64,000 nucleotides of DNA from the NCBI GenBank assembly GCA_036245805.1, contig BTRK01000005.1:18018984-18082983 (forward strand), given 5' to 3'. A model generated the notes under the pieces. It searched no databases. It saw only the letters and a list, made by a program, of their open reading frames with translations, and was not told the DNA's origin. Source of the stretch: Pristionchus mayeri (taxonomy: Eukaryota > Nematoda > Chromadorea > Rhabditida > Neodiplogasteridae). This document shows positions 13,087 through 26,520 of this stretch, piece by piece; position 1 is the first letter of the stretch, and every line of letters starts with the position of its first letter. The translations under genes were made by a program, and so were the position numbers.

Positions 13087-14224
13087 TCACCTCGCCATTT
13101 CGATTCGTTGCAACTTAATGTGCTTGAATGCGATGAACAGAGTGATTGTGATGTAGACGAAGATGAGGGCGCCGATGCCTGATTGGGAGAGATGAGGAAT
13201 GAACACTTTCATTTTGTGGGCTCAGGGCAAGCATCGGTGGTTCAGTGGTAGAATGCTCGCCTGCCACGCGGGCGGCCCGGGTTCGATTCCCGGCCGATGC
13301 AATTCTTTTTGTTTACAAACCTGCAGCTACGGGCACCGGCCATCCGATGTGCCAGTTGTACCAGAAGAAGTTGACGTAACCCTGAGAGATGCGGATTGAG
13401 ATTTCAATTTCATTTCTTAAACCTGCTGGATGATGAGTACGAGTGACCAGATGAGACAGCCGACAAGACCGAGAGTCGCGAAGGCCTGAGTGTGAGTAGA
13501 GAATTATTTCGGGATTTTTCATGACAAAGTTATTGAAGTCAAAATATGGAGTCATGACTACTGAGAAAAATCGTGATATCGGGAATGGAAGCCGATGAAG
13601 GGAATTCCTAATGGATTCGCATTCAGAACTCTCTATCAAATGGGGTCAGAGTGAGATCTCACCGAGACTCCGAGGGCGGGGATCATCTTCTGGGGTTGTT
13701 TCCCTCTGCAGGCAGGAAAGACGAAGACGAAACTGACGAATTGCACAAGAGTCCAGGCGAGCTGAGAGAGAAGGGATTATCGATAGATTCGATATCGATT
13801 TGAAATGATCACTGCAGAAGGCGGTTAGGTTAGAAAAGGAGAGTCGGATTCGTAATTGGATGAAGTATTCACAGGGATTAGCATCAGCCAGGGCACGACT
13901 CCATGGATGATGTAGATGACGACTTGGAAGAGAGAGAAGGCGAACACCAACACGGCTGGAGAATTGATCATTCAGTTGAGTATCTAGCCTGTTAGATAGT
14001 CAATCCCAATGTCTTCAAAGGCTAGTTATTGAGTGATTAGCGAAGGAGGGGAGTGCTTGTGAGAATCGAAGGGGATCCGTGAAGGGTAAGGGAACTCACA
14101 GGCGGCGCACACCACAACGGCGAAGATCTGCGATGCTTCCTGAATGTTCTGATGATTGGAAAATCGAGGGATATTCACTGACCTTGATGGGAAATCCACA
14201 ACAAGTCGGTCCTGCGAAGCACAT
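13087..14224 (-). CDS. Small four-helix membrane protein, unrecognised family
   Basis: Seven exons join in frame on the minus strand, from ATG at 14222-14224 to TGA at 13087-13089, for roughly 185-190 residues. The first exon (14183-14224) encodes a cysteine-rich start (MCFAGPTCCGFPIK). The rest gives four hydrophobic stretches: IFAVVVCAA, VLVFAFSLFQVVIYIIHGVVPW, LVQFVSFVFVFP with TLGLVGCLIWSLVLII, and IGALIFVYITITLFIAF. A short basic tail (KHIKLQRIEMAR) ends the protein. The pattern is that of a small tetraspan protein with both ends probably cytosolic. The last intron carries a tRNA-Gly gene on the opposite strand. I do not recognise a named family, and the location of the protein is unknown. 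Confidence 0.7.
13231..13301 (+). tRNA. tRNA-Gly(GCC)
   Basis: A 71-nt cloverleaf with intact acceptor stem (GCATCGG / CCGATGC plus discriminator A), anticodon loop CTGCCAC (anticodon GCC), T stem CCGGG/CCCGG and internal A- and B-box sequences. It is intact as far as can be judged by eye. It lies antisense inside the last intron of the tetraspan gene and is preceded by GCAA, as are the other copies nearby. Confidence 0.97.
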
Positions 14225-14942
14225 CTCAAATTGAAATTATGAATGTCTGGAAAAAATCAGACTAAAATCAATAGAAATGAAATCTAATCGATGAAAATCG
14301 AAATGGAGCGTGCTTCGTGTGATGAAACTAGCGATTCTCTTTATCATTGTGGGGGATTAGATGGATTAGACACTTCCTCTCGATCACATAATGACCGAAG
14401 GCACACAATACATGTGCTATTCTGATTGAATTTTGTGGTCGTGCCTTGAAATGGGATTCTTTATATTCCAACAATGTGGGTTATCGTAGCTGATCTGTCT
14501 CCAGTTTCGTCAGTGCCTTTTGTCCCTCTTCTCCCCTCTCTCCTTCCCTTCGATCATAATGCATTATCTCGCTCGCATCTTTTCCCTTTGAGCAGCGTCC
14601 CTTCTCCTTTCCCAAATCTGTCGCGCATCAAATTCAACACAGATTACGCCACGGGCCATATGTCGAGACGAGAGAGTGTGAGATTCGAGGAGAGGGAGAG
14701 AGAAAGGTGAGAGAGCAAGGGGAATGGAGAGAGTAGTAGCTGCCTCGTCATGGGTAGATCTACACTGATAGGAGGGCGAGTAAGTGACACAACATCAAAA
14801 CTTCCCCCCATCTACATGCCCCGAGGGACCGGAAGTGAGATTACGGTAATGCCTTTATCGAGGACTAGTAATGGAGCTATTGCACAATGAGAGATGACAC
14901 CGGAGAAAACACAGAGAATCGATCCTAAATATAGGTAATAAA
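14225..14942. other. Intergenic region, no gene seen
   Basis: It lies between the start of the tetraspan gene and the stop of the zinc-finger gene, both on the minus strand. It includes GA- and CT-rich stretches near 14500-14720 that could be the tetraspan promoter. I see no convincing exon. Confidence 0.5.
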
Positions 14943-17864
14943 TCAGTTCATAGTGTTCAATAATGTCTGCAAGCCGAGAGGTAAGTTAACAGGAAGGGAA
15001 GGGGGAGGTACTGTAGGTACTTGAGTTACGGTAGAAGTCGTGGTGGGATCCGAAGGGATTACTGTATCCTCCCTGGCAGTTCTGCAACCACTTTCGATGT
15101 GTCGATTGAGGTAGGAGCGAAGGGCGAATCTCTTGCCACAGCCATCACAGCCAAATCGCTTCACTCCTGCAAGGTGATATTTGGCCTTTGATATTTGGTC
15201 TTCGATCGTTAATCCTTGACTCCTTCAGATTTCAGTTCATATTTGCGCAGACCACGATCCTTTACTTCTTCACCCATGGAAGATTAATTATTTGTGGGAA
15301 AAAAGAGGAAAAAATCATCGTTGTCCCGCAAGCACTGAATAGAGAGGTCTGCAATTTTACTAAATTTATACCCTCATTCCCACCATTCACTAACAATGTC
15401 TCTACTCCTTCCCTACAAGTTGTGCATTGCATCATAAGCACGGAGAGGGTCTGGGGAAGATTAGGAGAGTCGCCTCTCCCTCTTGTTCACAGAAATGCTC
15501 CATGATTAACGACACCAGTCAGGGCACGGATTACCGAGAGGAGATAGGGAAGAGAGAGAGAGAGAGAGGGGGGGAGGGGAGGGGAGTTGAAGGCTACTTT
15601 CATTGTTTCGTAGATATGCGATTAGAGTGAAATCACGGATGTTAAGAAAAGGTCTACAGAACTCAGAGAAGGATAGTCAGCAGTTGACTCTCCTCAGACT
15701 GTCAAAGCTGATTGGATTGATAGAGAAAGAGATCAAGCGGGGATTGAAGGGAGCGATGGTATCTCCTCCCCCCTAAAAGGCGGCCCGGACTGCTTTGCTA
15801 ATTATTCAATGATGAGCGCCCCGCTGTGTGTGATGCCCTGTGGATGAGGCGAGAGGGTGAAAGAAGGCTACTGACAGTTTCCCCCCCATTGGATAACTGG
15901 ATGAATGGGATGACGTCGGGGCCTTTGGAGGGAGCACCGAAAGGCGTAAGGGCAAATAATGGGAGAAGACTGGAGGAAGGAAGAAGAGAAGCAATCCGAG
16001 GTCAAGCTGGATATCTTTCACGCAGACCAGAATGTTGTCATTCCATCAATTCTATCGCGCAGCAATAACTCATACCTGAGCCGGTACCGGCTACTCCGCG
16101 AGATCAACAAATGCATTAAACAGGCCAAGTGCTTGAGAGGTTTCAATCCTCACTCACCGGTATGCGTGAGGATGTGGGCACGCAGATTGCTGCGGTCGGA
16201 GAAGAACTTTCCACAGTGCGCGCATCCGAACGGCCGTGTCCCAGTGTGCGAACGGAGATGACCCTGCAATCGATCGTCTACCGTAGCATCGACTCATCTT
16301 TATCAACCATAGTAGTCTAGAGCGTTGATCCCTTGGGGTAAAATACTACTTCTCGTGATATCCTATATAGCCTCAAGGAAGACCGTCGCAAGCATCGGTG
16401 GTTCAGTGGTAGAATGCTCGCCTGCCACGCGGGCGGCCCGGGTTCGATTCCAGGCCGATGCAATCGTTTTGCAGGTTGATCACACACCTGCAGCAACCAG
16501 AGCCTCGAGAAGTTCTTGCCGCAGACGCCGCACTCGTGTTGCGCGTTGTGAGTGAGAAGATGCATACTGTAATTGGGTACTGTATTCTCATTACCGCAGC
16601 TTCAATCGTTCATTGCTCAATGTGTTACCGTAGCCAGCCAGGTGAGACCCTGTTAATGGCCACGTTCTCTCGACGTAAGCACAATCAACGGGCCGGCTGG
16701 CGTGATTCTAGAGGAGGGAGGGGGAGGGAGGGGGAGGGAGGGATGACCTAGGATGGGGAAGGGGCTGGAAGCATCGAGTTGCGCAATCCTCCCGAGAATA
16801 CCACCTGCCCTCAGGATTTGTTGCTTGCTTTCTCCTTCGAACACTCAAAAGTGGCTGGAGAAGGAGGGAACGGTAATCTGATCTACCCCCGTCACGATAA
16901 TCCGGTCAAGGTGCGCTTGAAGTTGGCGAGAATAGTCAGTGCTCGATTACACTCATCGGTATTCTACCGTACCTCAGGGCGGGCATGGAGACGTAGACGC
17001 GGTCGCAGTGTGGGCACTTCTTCGCGTGCTCAGAGTCAATGGGTCGGTGCGTCTGGAAACATCCGGATACCGTAATCTATCAATAACAGATTGCTACCGT
17101 ACTCGCACCTGCTTATGTCGTGACAGATTGGAGGCGGTCGCGTAGCTCTTTCCACACTCGTCGCACACGCAGCGAGAGGAGGTTCTGAATTATCGACTAT
17201 CTTCCAGGTACCCGCACTGATTAATATATTACGGTAGACTACCGTACCTCTTCTCGCCCTCTCTGCTCCTGCCGTCGTTGCAATCCAGCGTGTCCAGAGT
17301 GTACACAGTCGGCTTCTCGTCTTTGATCTGCCGATAAAATCGGATATCGATAGACCAAAATATATAATTACAGTACCTCGACGGTGCTCCTTCCATCAGC
17401 GGACGCTCGCTCTTCACTAGGGCACTTCGACTCGAGAAGCAAGTGATCAATCGAAAAGGAGTTGGGAGAAGCCGTAGTAGCAGTCTGGGCTGGCGATGGC
17501 TTCGGTTCCTAGAACCAAAACGATCGCATCGGCCGGGAATCGAACCCGGGCCGCCCGCGTGGCAGGCGAGCATTCTACCACGGAACCACCGATGCTTGCA
17601 ATTTACCCCTTAACAACAGACCTTCTCTTCCTCCTTGATAAACGTGGGCAGCTCTTTTTGCAGAGGCTGAACTAGCTGCTGCTGCATGAGTAGATACAAC
17701 TGTAGACCGAGGTTCCACTGATCGGTCAATGGGGGTGCCAGTAGCGGATACTGTAGTGGAAGTGGGGCAGGGAGGGGTTCGGTAGGAGCGAGAGTGGCTC
17801 CCAGCAAGCTACTCAACGTGCTCTGGGGTGCTGTCGAAGCACCGTATGAGGTCGGGGTGAACAT
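14943..17864 (-). CDS. Scratch/Snail-family C2H2 zinc-finger transcription factor (CES-1-like)
   Basis: Eight exons join in frame from ATG at 17862-17864 to the stop at 14943-14945. The N-terminal part is proline/leucine/glutamine-rich and probably disordered. Five fingers follow. Finger 1 has [17 protein letters not shown], finger 2 [14 protein letters not shown], finger 3 [17 protein letters not shown], finger 4 [17 protein letters not shown] and finger 5 [17 protein letters not shown], ending HIESGC. The [13 protein letters not shown] and VYVSMPA signatures and the final CCHC finger match the Scratch branch of the Snail superfamily, which binds E-box DNA and usually represses; C. elegans CES-1 is a relative. 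Finger 3 reads SRLWLLQ where the family normally has SRPWLLQ. Two introns contain tRNA-Gly sequences. The C-terminal tail codes through several TACNGTA motifs. Family is secure; exact orthology to CES-1 or another worm Scratch is not. Confidence 0.9.
15172..16152 (-). other. Long last intron of the Scratch-like gene
   Basis: About 1 kb between the finger-4 exon and the finger-5/tail exon. Its acceptor side carries a run of the GATC-type repeat (about 15178-15215). GA-rich low-complexity sequence lies near 15545-15590. I see no further exon or element. Confidence 0.6.
16392..16462 (+). tRNA. tRNA-Gly(GCC) copy with one T-stem mismatch, inside a zinc-finger-gene intron
   Basis: It is identical to the 13231 copy over the acceptor, D and anticodon arms. 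The 3' T strand reads CCAGG instead of CCCGG, breaking one T-stem pair. It lies antisense in the Scratch-like gene's intron after the finger-3 exon and keeps the GCAA flank. It may be functional or beginning to decay. Confidence 0.85.
17525..17595 (-). tRNA. tRNA-Gly(GCC) copy with A14C change, inside intron 1 of the zinc-finger gene
   Basis: A full-length minus-strand copy with anticodon GCC and intact acceptor and T stems. The D-loop reads TTCCGTGG instead of TTCAGTGG, so A14, which normally makes the conserved U8-A14 tertiary pair, is C. The discriminator is G instead of A. These changes suggest reduced function. It is sense to the host intron. Confidence 0.8.
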
Positions 17865-18313
17865 GGCTTAGGGAGTACTGTAGGGGGTAGATCAACAGCC
17901 AGTAAATATCTCCAGCAGGTGGTTGCTTAGCTTAGCACACGCAATGGGGGTCGTGACCGGTCATGCCCCCCAGACTCCGCCCCATCTGAGGCCTCAAGCC
18001 CCGCCCCTTCCTTAGACTCCCGTCCCTCAAGCACATCTGTTGGTGATATTATGAAGATATGGAGGGGAGGAGGGTACCTGATCTCCATCCACTTGGATCG
18101 ACCTGAGAATCCTCAAGTGCCATCCATCCAATATTAGGGCAGCCCCCCCCCCTCTAGAGGTGTCAACGATACACTTGAGAACACATGTTGGGAAGCACCC
18201 AGGGAACCTGATGAAATATTCAAATATCTGTTTGATGCCTTCACTATAAACACATAAGAATGAACACCGTCAGCACGATTGATGAATAGTTGTATCAAAA
18301 CATATGAAAAGAT

Positions 18314-18384
18314 TGAATCGGCCGGGAACCGAACCCGGGCCGCCCGCGTAGCAGGCGAGCATTCTACCACTGAACCACCGATGC
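18314..18384 (-). pseudogene. tRNA-Gly-derived pseudogene with anticodon GCU
   Basis: The body is that of the neighbouring tRNA-Gly copies, but the anticodon loop reads CTGCTAC, giving GCU (serine AGY) instead of GCC. The acceptor 3' strand is CCGATTC, producing a C2-U71 mismatch, and the T loop has TTCGGTT. Several changes together suggest decay, though an altered-anticodon tRNA cannot be excluded by eye. Confidence 0.8.
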
Positions 18385-19703
18385 TTGCAGTTGTTTTGCT
18401 TGAGGCGATATAGGGTATCACTAGTAGGAGTATTGTGCAGGTGTCACTAATTTGGTATTGTCGAGATAATGGGGGCAGTTTTACGAGGCGAGATCAGCCT
18501 CATAAGCTGGTCGGTTGCGCAACCCTCCCACATGGCTTTAATAGCACTTGTTAGGTTATCTCCCTGCTCGGGATTAGAGTAATTACAACGTAAAACGAGG
18601 TAATCGTCACAATATTTCAAGCTATTGTTATTGGATGTGATGATATCAGACTAAGCCTGGCTTTCTGTATCTCTTTAGTCGAGACCTCTCCCCTCAGGCA
18701 TGTTTCAGTGCAACAACATGCGCCCTCGGGCTATTATCCCTCCCAATCGGTGGTTTCCGATTCCCTTCCGGAGTGGTGGAGCGATGGCTGAAAATGCGCG
18801 GCAGGTGCGTGTACTTTTCTGGACCACAGCATGGAATCTGGAGTAATGAAAGGGATGAGGGATCGACCCTCTTCGTTTCACGCACTCTCTCGCTGTCCCG
18901 AACACAGGAGAGAACAATGAGAACGAAGAGACTGGTCACTTCACGTGACAAAGACGAGAACGTTTCGAGTAGTATCATCGGCGAGAAGCTTCTATAAAGT
19001 TTGTAATCCACCAATGACTACTGCAACAGTGGCAGTGAGGAAGAATATTTGGGGAGTGCTGAAGGAGTGAGACTCCGGAAGAGTGGATGCCAAACTCAGA
19101 CAATTATGAGATGCTATTCAACACATTAGCACATCGTTTCTTTCAAGGATCTCTCGGCTCTCTCGTTTTCCCCTGTTCTCTCCTCATCTCTGTCCACTTC
19201 ATTGTGATCAATGGGCTAGGAAACAACAAAAAGTTCTTTCTCCTGATGGAGTCATCCAATCAGAAATGCTCAAAACAATCCGCGTGATTCATATTCTCAA
19301 GTAGATGCAAGGGACTCTATTTAGTACTTCTAATAACGTCAGCCCCTCTCGACACACGTCTGCTTCGTCGGATGCTTCCATGTCCTCTCTACAGTGTTCA
19401 CTGCGGTATAATCATTCCATGCATCTATATACTTGATACACTACTGTTTTATCATTTACCACACTAAGTATAACTACTACGGCATACTGATTCCCTGTTG
19501 TCTTCATACATGACCTTGCCTGTTAGTCTGGACCCAGCGATGTTTCCGGAGACAGTTGCGATGGATACACACTTGTCCACCACTCCACCCTATCTCATCA
19601 GTATCGAATGATCACATGAGAACAGTTGGCGCTGTAGGAAGTGGTTAGTGCCCTTGCTAACTCCCAAATGTATTCAAAGGGTGAATAGAATCTAGAGAAA
19701 TAT

Positions 19704-19747
19704 TTTTGCACCATTTCACTACTAACTTTCAGTGAAATGGTGCAAAA
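19704..19747. repeat. Perfect 17-bp hairpin with 10-nt loop
   Basis: TTTTGCACCATTTCACT at 19704-19720 is exactly inverted at 19731-19747, with ACTAACTTTC as the loop. It lies about 390 bp downstream of the Hsp70 stop codon. It could be a tiny foldback repeat or a structured 3' element. Confidence 0.9.
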
Positions 19748-20137
19748 GGCTAACTTTCAAGACCATGAATGAGAAAAAATGGCGTCTAAGGACAATGCTC
19801 TATCACAGTGGTATTCCACACCCCCGTAAATTACCACTCAAATGTAATAAAAATGAGAGGTTGAGTTTTAAAGGAACATATATTTATTGAAATAATTCAG
19901 AACGTAACATTTGGAAACACTACATGTGATTGTTGCGCACATCATAAGTTCATCAGCTACGAGGGATAATTAATTAATAAGTGGGAAAACAACAACCGGT
20001 GTAGCTCTCAGATTTTACAAAAATCAAGGGATAATCATTGGGGGCAATTAATAGCCTTAGCTTATCGGGGTAAATATACCAGAATGGGTAGAGATCATTG
20101 GGGAGGGAGTGAGAGTGGGATATACTCTGCCGGGTTC

Positions 20138-22987
<2,850 letters not shown>

Positions 22988-23379
22988 TTTGAGTGCGTTT
23001 GTGGGTCTGAAATGATTAAATGTAAGAAAAAGGAAGATATTGATTGAAACAAGCGAAAACTATAGATGGCAACTCCAGGGGCTTTACTATTGGAGGAGTA
23101 TCCTATCAATAAACGTGTATCCGTTTAAAATAGTTTAAAATGTCGAAAATAGACAACACAAGAAAGCTAAGCTTAGCCTAAAACAAGCGAAAAAGTCAAC
23201 TTAAAAGGGCTATATTTCAAAGCGCGATTTAAATAACAGGGCAATTTATAGACTGATGTGTACATTATGACGAAATGCAAGCGAAAAGTTGCAAAATAAC
23301 TAAAAGAAAAGGGAATTACGTCAGGAAAACGCGCGGGTAAAAGTGAAGAATGGGAAATGTTCCCCTCCCTCTCGCCTCG
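22988..23379 (-). promoter_or_regulatory. Hsp70 5' leader and proximal promoter
   Basis: A splice acceptor lies just upstream of the ATG, and a TATAAATTGC sequence on the minus strand (about 23241-23250) is a candidate TATA box about 255 bp upstream of the ATG. The rest is AT-rich without coding signal. The transcription start cannot be placed by eye. Confidence 0.45.
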
Positions 23380-24340
23380 CCCCTTTGGAGCATCGGCCAT
23401 GGAACGATCTAGAATGCGGAGCTTTTTGAGCGCGCACATTCAAATCAATTTAAATTTTCTCGGTTGTGATAATTTATTTATTTTTTATGGTACACATTTT
23501 CGTGATCGGCGGAGAAAGAGCTATCGATTGGTGTATAAATAAATATTTAAAACTCGAATTTAAGTGTGGTATGAAATATTGGCTCCGCCCACTGCGTGAA
23601 TCGGGGGGAAATTTCTGGAAGCGATATTTCGAATGCGAGAATGGGGTGATTCTCTGTTGAAATCGTAAGTATGATGCATTCTAAGTGATGACGGAGACCC
23701 GATGAATGAATAGAATAGGGCAAATTACGAGAAATATTAGTACTTCACCCATTTTCAAGCTGCGAATACTACAGTAATTTTGTCTGGCTCTCCTCTTTTC
23801 ACATACTCTCTCGCCGTCTTTCTTTCTCTTCGAAAGCGATATGCTGTAGAAGAGATTCATGGAGGTTCTTACTCATTTATTGGGATACTTCTTTTATTTT
23901 ACGAAGAACACATTTATCATAAGCCGATTTCGTGGGCGAAAACACAGTTTGAACGATGAAAGGAGACCAACTTTTTCTCAAACAGTCTCAATCTCTTCTC
24001 CAAACAAAGACAACGGAATGGGATCAGATCTTTTCGTGATCTGTATTTACTTACATCTCCGATATGTCTAATTATGGATTGAAGAAATGGAGTGAGTGTT
24101 GACCACAGTTAGGTGCCCAACACTCGATTGTTCAGAGTGAATTCAGTTTGTTTCAGATAATTCCGATCGATTGATTCTTTAATGTAATAAAATGAATCTA
24201 CGTAGATGCAACTACTACAGTCTGAAGTATTGAAATCTCCATGTTGCCCCTTCATTATTGATCTTTACAAATACGATCGCCTCCTCAACCTTCTAACTAG
24301 TGCATACACCCTGAGGCCTTCCTTGGCCGAAGAGAATTCC
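23380..24340. repeat. Left arm of a ~1-kb inverted duplication (Hsp70 upstream region)
   Basis: From CCCCTTTGGAGCATCGGCC at 23380 outward, the sequence matches the reverse complement of about 28690-29656, nearly exactly up to about 24290 and then with growing divergence. It includes the Hsp70 distal promoter and heat-shock element. Short open frames in both arms (for example 23859-24071 and 28964-29176) encode the same peptide only because the DNA is duplicated. Confidence 0.93.
23608..23620. promoter_or_regulatory. Heat-shock element (three alternating pentamers)
   Basis: GAAATTTCTGGAA fits GAAnnTTCnnGAA exactly, the HSF trimer site. It lies about 620 bp upstream of the Hsp70 start codon. 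A second, imperfect site (GAACGATCTAGAA, one mismatch in the middle pentamer) lies at 23402-23414. Confidence 0.7.
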
Positions 24341-25238
24341 TACAGTAACCCGCGTCCACGCTCGCGTTCAATTCAATCGGTATTCCATCAGATCCTGTTC
24401 GATTGGAGTGCACTTTCGAGAAATCGATGTGCCTTCCTTCTGGAGAGTTCTAAACCCCCTCCCTCCCTCCACACCTGGGTGATTCATCCGTGCACTGATA
24501 AGGAATTGGGAGATTGAACACTCATGCACGCAGCCATCTCCCGGAATTTTTTTCCTGTTTCAATCGAATCAGGGAAATTTAGGAATGCCACTACGAATGC
24601 ATCGAAGAATACCGCGAGAATTCTATCGGTATTCAGTCGCATGCGAAAGTAGCACGCGAACAATGCCATTGAAGTAGAGTCATGTTGGAAACAATGTTTT
24701 TCTCTGAATTCAAGTTCTGCAACTTCTTCTCTCCTTTACTACGTAAAATGTTCTCATATCGGTCACTCCATCAAAGTGTGGCTGATTTCATCATTCGGAA
24801 TAATTGGGGAAGTTCTCTCTCGTGAGACATCACAATGTTCTCAGTTAGGGTGGTGAGGGAAGAATGATTCTCACATGATCACTAGAGGATCAGAGAAATC
24901 GTGCATGAATGAGGATCTTCATTCGGCGCTTCCTTCATGATAAGAGAAAGGCATTCTGATGTCACACCATGTCATTCTCACGATGTCATTCTGATGTCAT
25001 TCTGAGGATGCCAGTTCGAAGTTCGAGCATCGACACTCATCACACATTGATCTTTGATCTCTGGTGACCTCTTCTCATCACCGACTCTGGATACAGTGAA
25101 TTCATTAGGGGATAGTGACCCTGCGGGAGCCCGCCAAGTTTCTTGTCTGGCAGTAGGTAGGGTGCTCTCTTTCCCCTCTCCTCCCGGTCCATTTTCTCGC
25201 AGGCCTCTCTCATTGATACTAGATGGGAATTGCGCACC
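24341..25238. other. Spacer of the inverted duplication, no gene resolved
   Basis: The sequence next to the left arm is AT-rich. A GATC-type repeat word occurs at 25048-25063, in the style of introns elsewhere in the window. A CATTCTGATGTCA-like word repeats at about 24950-25010. I could not assign exons. Confidence 0.4.
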
Positions 25239-25785
25239 CTACGAATACCCAACAAGTCGCTCCCTCTCCTCCTGTCTCATCTGATAAAACTGCGGATACT
25301 CGACAAGCGCCACGTCATGTCTCTCCATGCCCTGCGGAACACCGCCAAGCATCAGACCACGTCTCTGAGTAGTCTGCGGTGAACCGCCAACTGACTCCAT
25401 CATCGAGACCTTACTCCTCTCCTCCTTTCTGCGAGAGGGAGTGGGAGACAGGTAACCTCTCTTTCCAGCATGAGTCTCTCCACTCCTGGTCGCTCCTGCA
25501 CTTGCTCTCCTCTGAGGATACCAGTCATTCTTGTCTCTGTCACTCGTCGTGATTTTTCTCTAATGGAGAGGCGACTTTCCCTCCCTTTTCGTCTATATAG
25601 TGATCACTCAAGACTCAAGAACCCCTCCCCAGTCCTTGACAAGTCTTCGGAGGTATCAAGCCACGGATCTCGAATCGATTGAAGGAGTCGTTTCAAGACG
25701 GACATGAAGGTATCGAAGGTGTCCTCTTTATGAACTTCTAAGGAGGACTGGCCATCCGGGATCTGGGATCTCGGTAGCGACTAGT
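25239..25785 (-). CDS. Terminal exons of an unrecognised gene
   Basis: On the minus strand a frame stays open from about 25557 to the stop TAG at 25239-25241, with no methionine over its first half. It reads KNDWYPQRRASAGATRSGE, then SPTPSRRKEERSKVSMMESV, GLMLGGVPQGMERHD and VEYPQFYQMRQEERERLVGYS. A preceding exon at about 25623-25785 (FDTFMSVLKRLLQSIRDPWL, DTSEDLSRTGEG) joins it in frame across a ~63-bp intron. The composition (S/R-rich, then charged helix) looks coding rather than random. No start codon or upstream exons could be fixed; a segment at 26180-26366 ending before a gtacggtag donor might belong to it. No family is recognised. It lies between the arms of the inverted duplication and may be a decaying or a real gene. 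Confidence 0.45.
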
Positions 25786-26520
25786 CTACGGGAAGCAATG
25801 TGCCTAAAGAGGAGAGGCGGTCCGACGTTATGCGAGGCTTACCACAAAGTGAAGTGTCACTGTGTCAAGCGACAACGAACGAATCCATTGAAGAAAGAAG
25901 AGTCAAAAGATCCTGACTGACCCAAGTACCCTACTCGTCAACGGCTGAAGGCGCCAGAGTCCTTTCAACTTCCAACGTTTATTCCCTCCCACCCCCCACA
26001 AATATACCACCTGTGCTGATGAATCTATCTATCTATCTATACAGAGAGTGCTCCTCACTCCTTGAGGCTCTGCTCCCTCCACGACTTGTCATGCCTTACC
26101 GAATCTCCACTGCGTCCAGAGGAGGGACTAGCGCAACCGGATTCCGCCCCCTCCCCCCAACTTAGCTTCGGATCGCTCTAGGGAAAAGTGATTCTATGCG
26201 CTACCGTACTCCTGAGATCCCATATGGCCCACTTCCGACGTCTACAGTGTGATAGGAAACGAATAAGTTTAGATGCACCGACCTTATTCCCGATGACGAG
26301 CGACAGACGAAATCCACTAGCGCACGTGGATGAAAGAAGAGAGACTAACTTGCACTTAGCATACAATAATTGTGGGCGAGGGATGGATTGCAGACCATAT
26401 GTAAAAGGAAATTAGACTACACAATAGATGAACTAGAGAAGAAATGGAAAGTATGAAGTTGATATTATAATGAAGGTCCTACAGTACAAAAGTACTCATC
26501 AGACAATGGTCATGATGAGG
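25786..26520. other. Unresolved region between the unknown gene and the hairpin
   Basis: It contains a short (TCTA)n tract near 26026-26040. A minus-strand open frame at 26178-26366 ends next to a GTACGGTAG donor-like word, so an upstream exon of the 25239-25785 gene is possible. Nothing else is supported. Confidence 0.35.

Larger units (their letters stand above)
17865..20137. other. Upstream region of the zinc-finger gene and 3' flank of Hsp70
   Basis: GC-rich DNA with GCCCCGCCCC-like blocks lies near 17975-18010, directly upstream of the Scratch-like gene, and is a candidate promoter. A tRNA-derived pseudogene follows at 18314. A minus-strand frame ending at 18992-18994 reads as a short hydrophobic C-terminus (FFLTATVAVVIGGLQTL), but no gene could be built on it. 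A perfect hairpin lies at 19704-19747. The Hsp70 3' UTR probably covers about 19860-20137. Confidence 0.5.
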
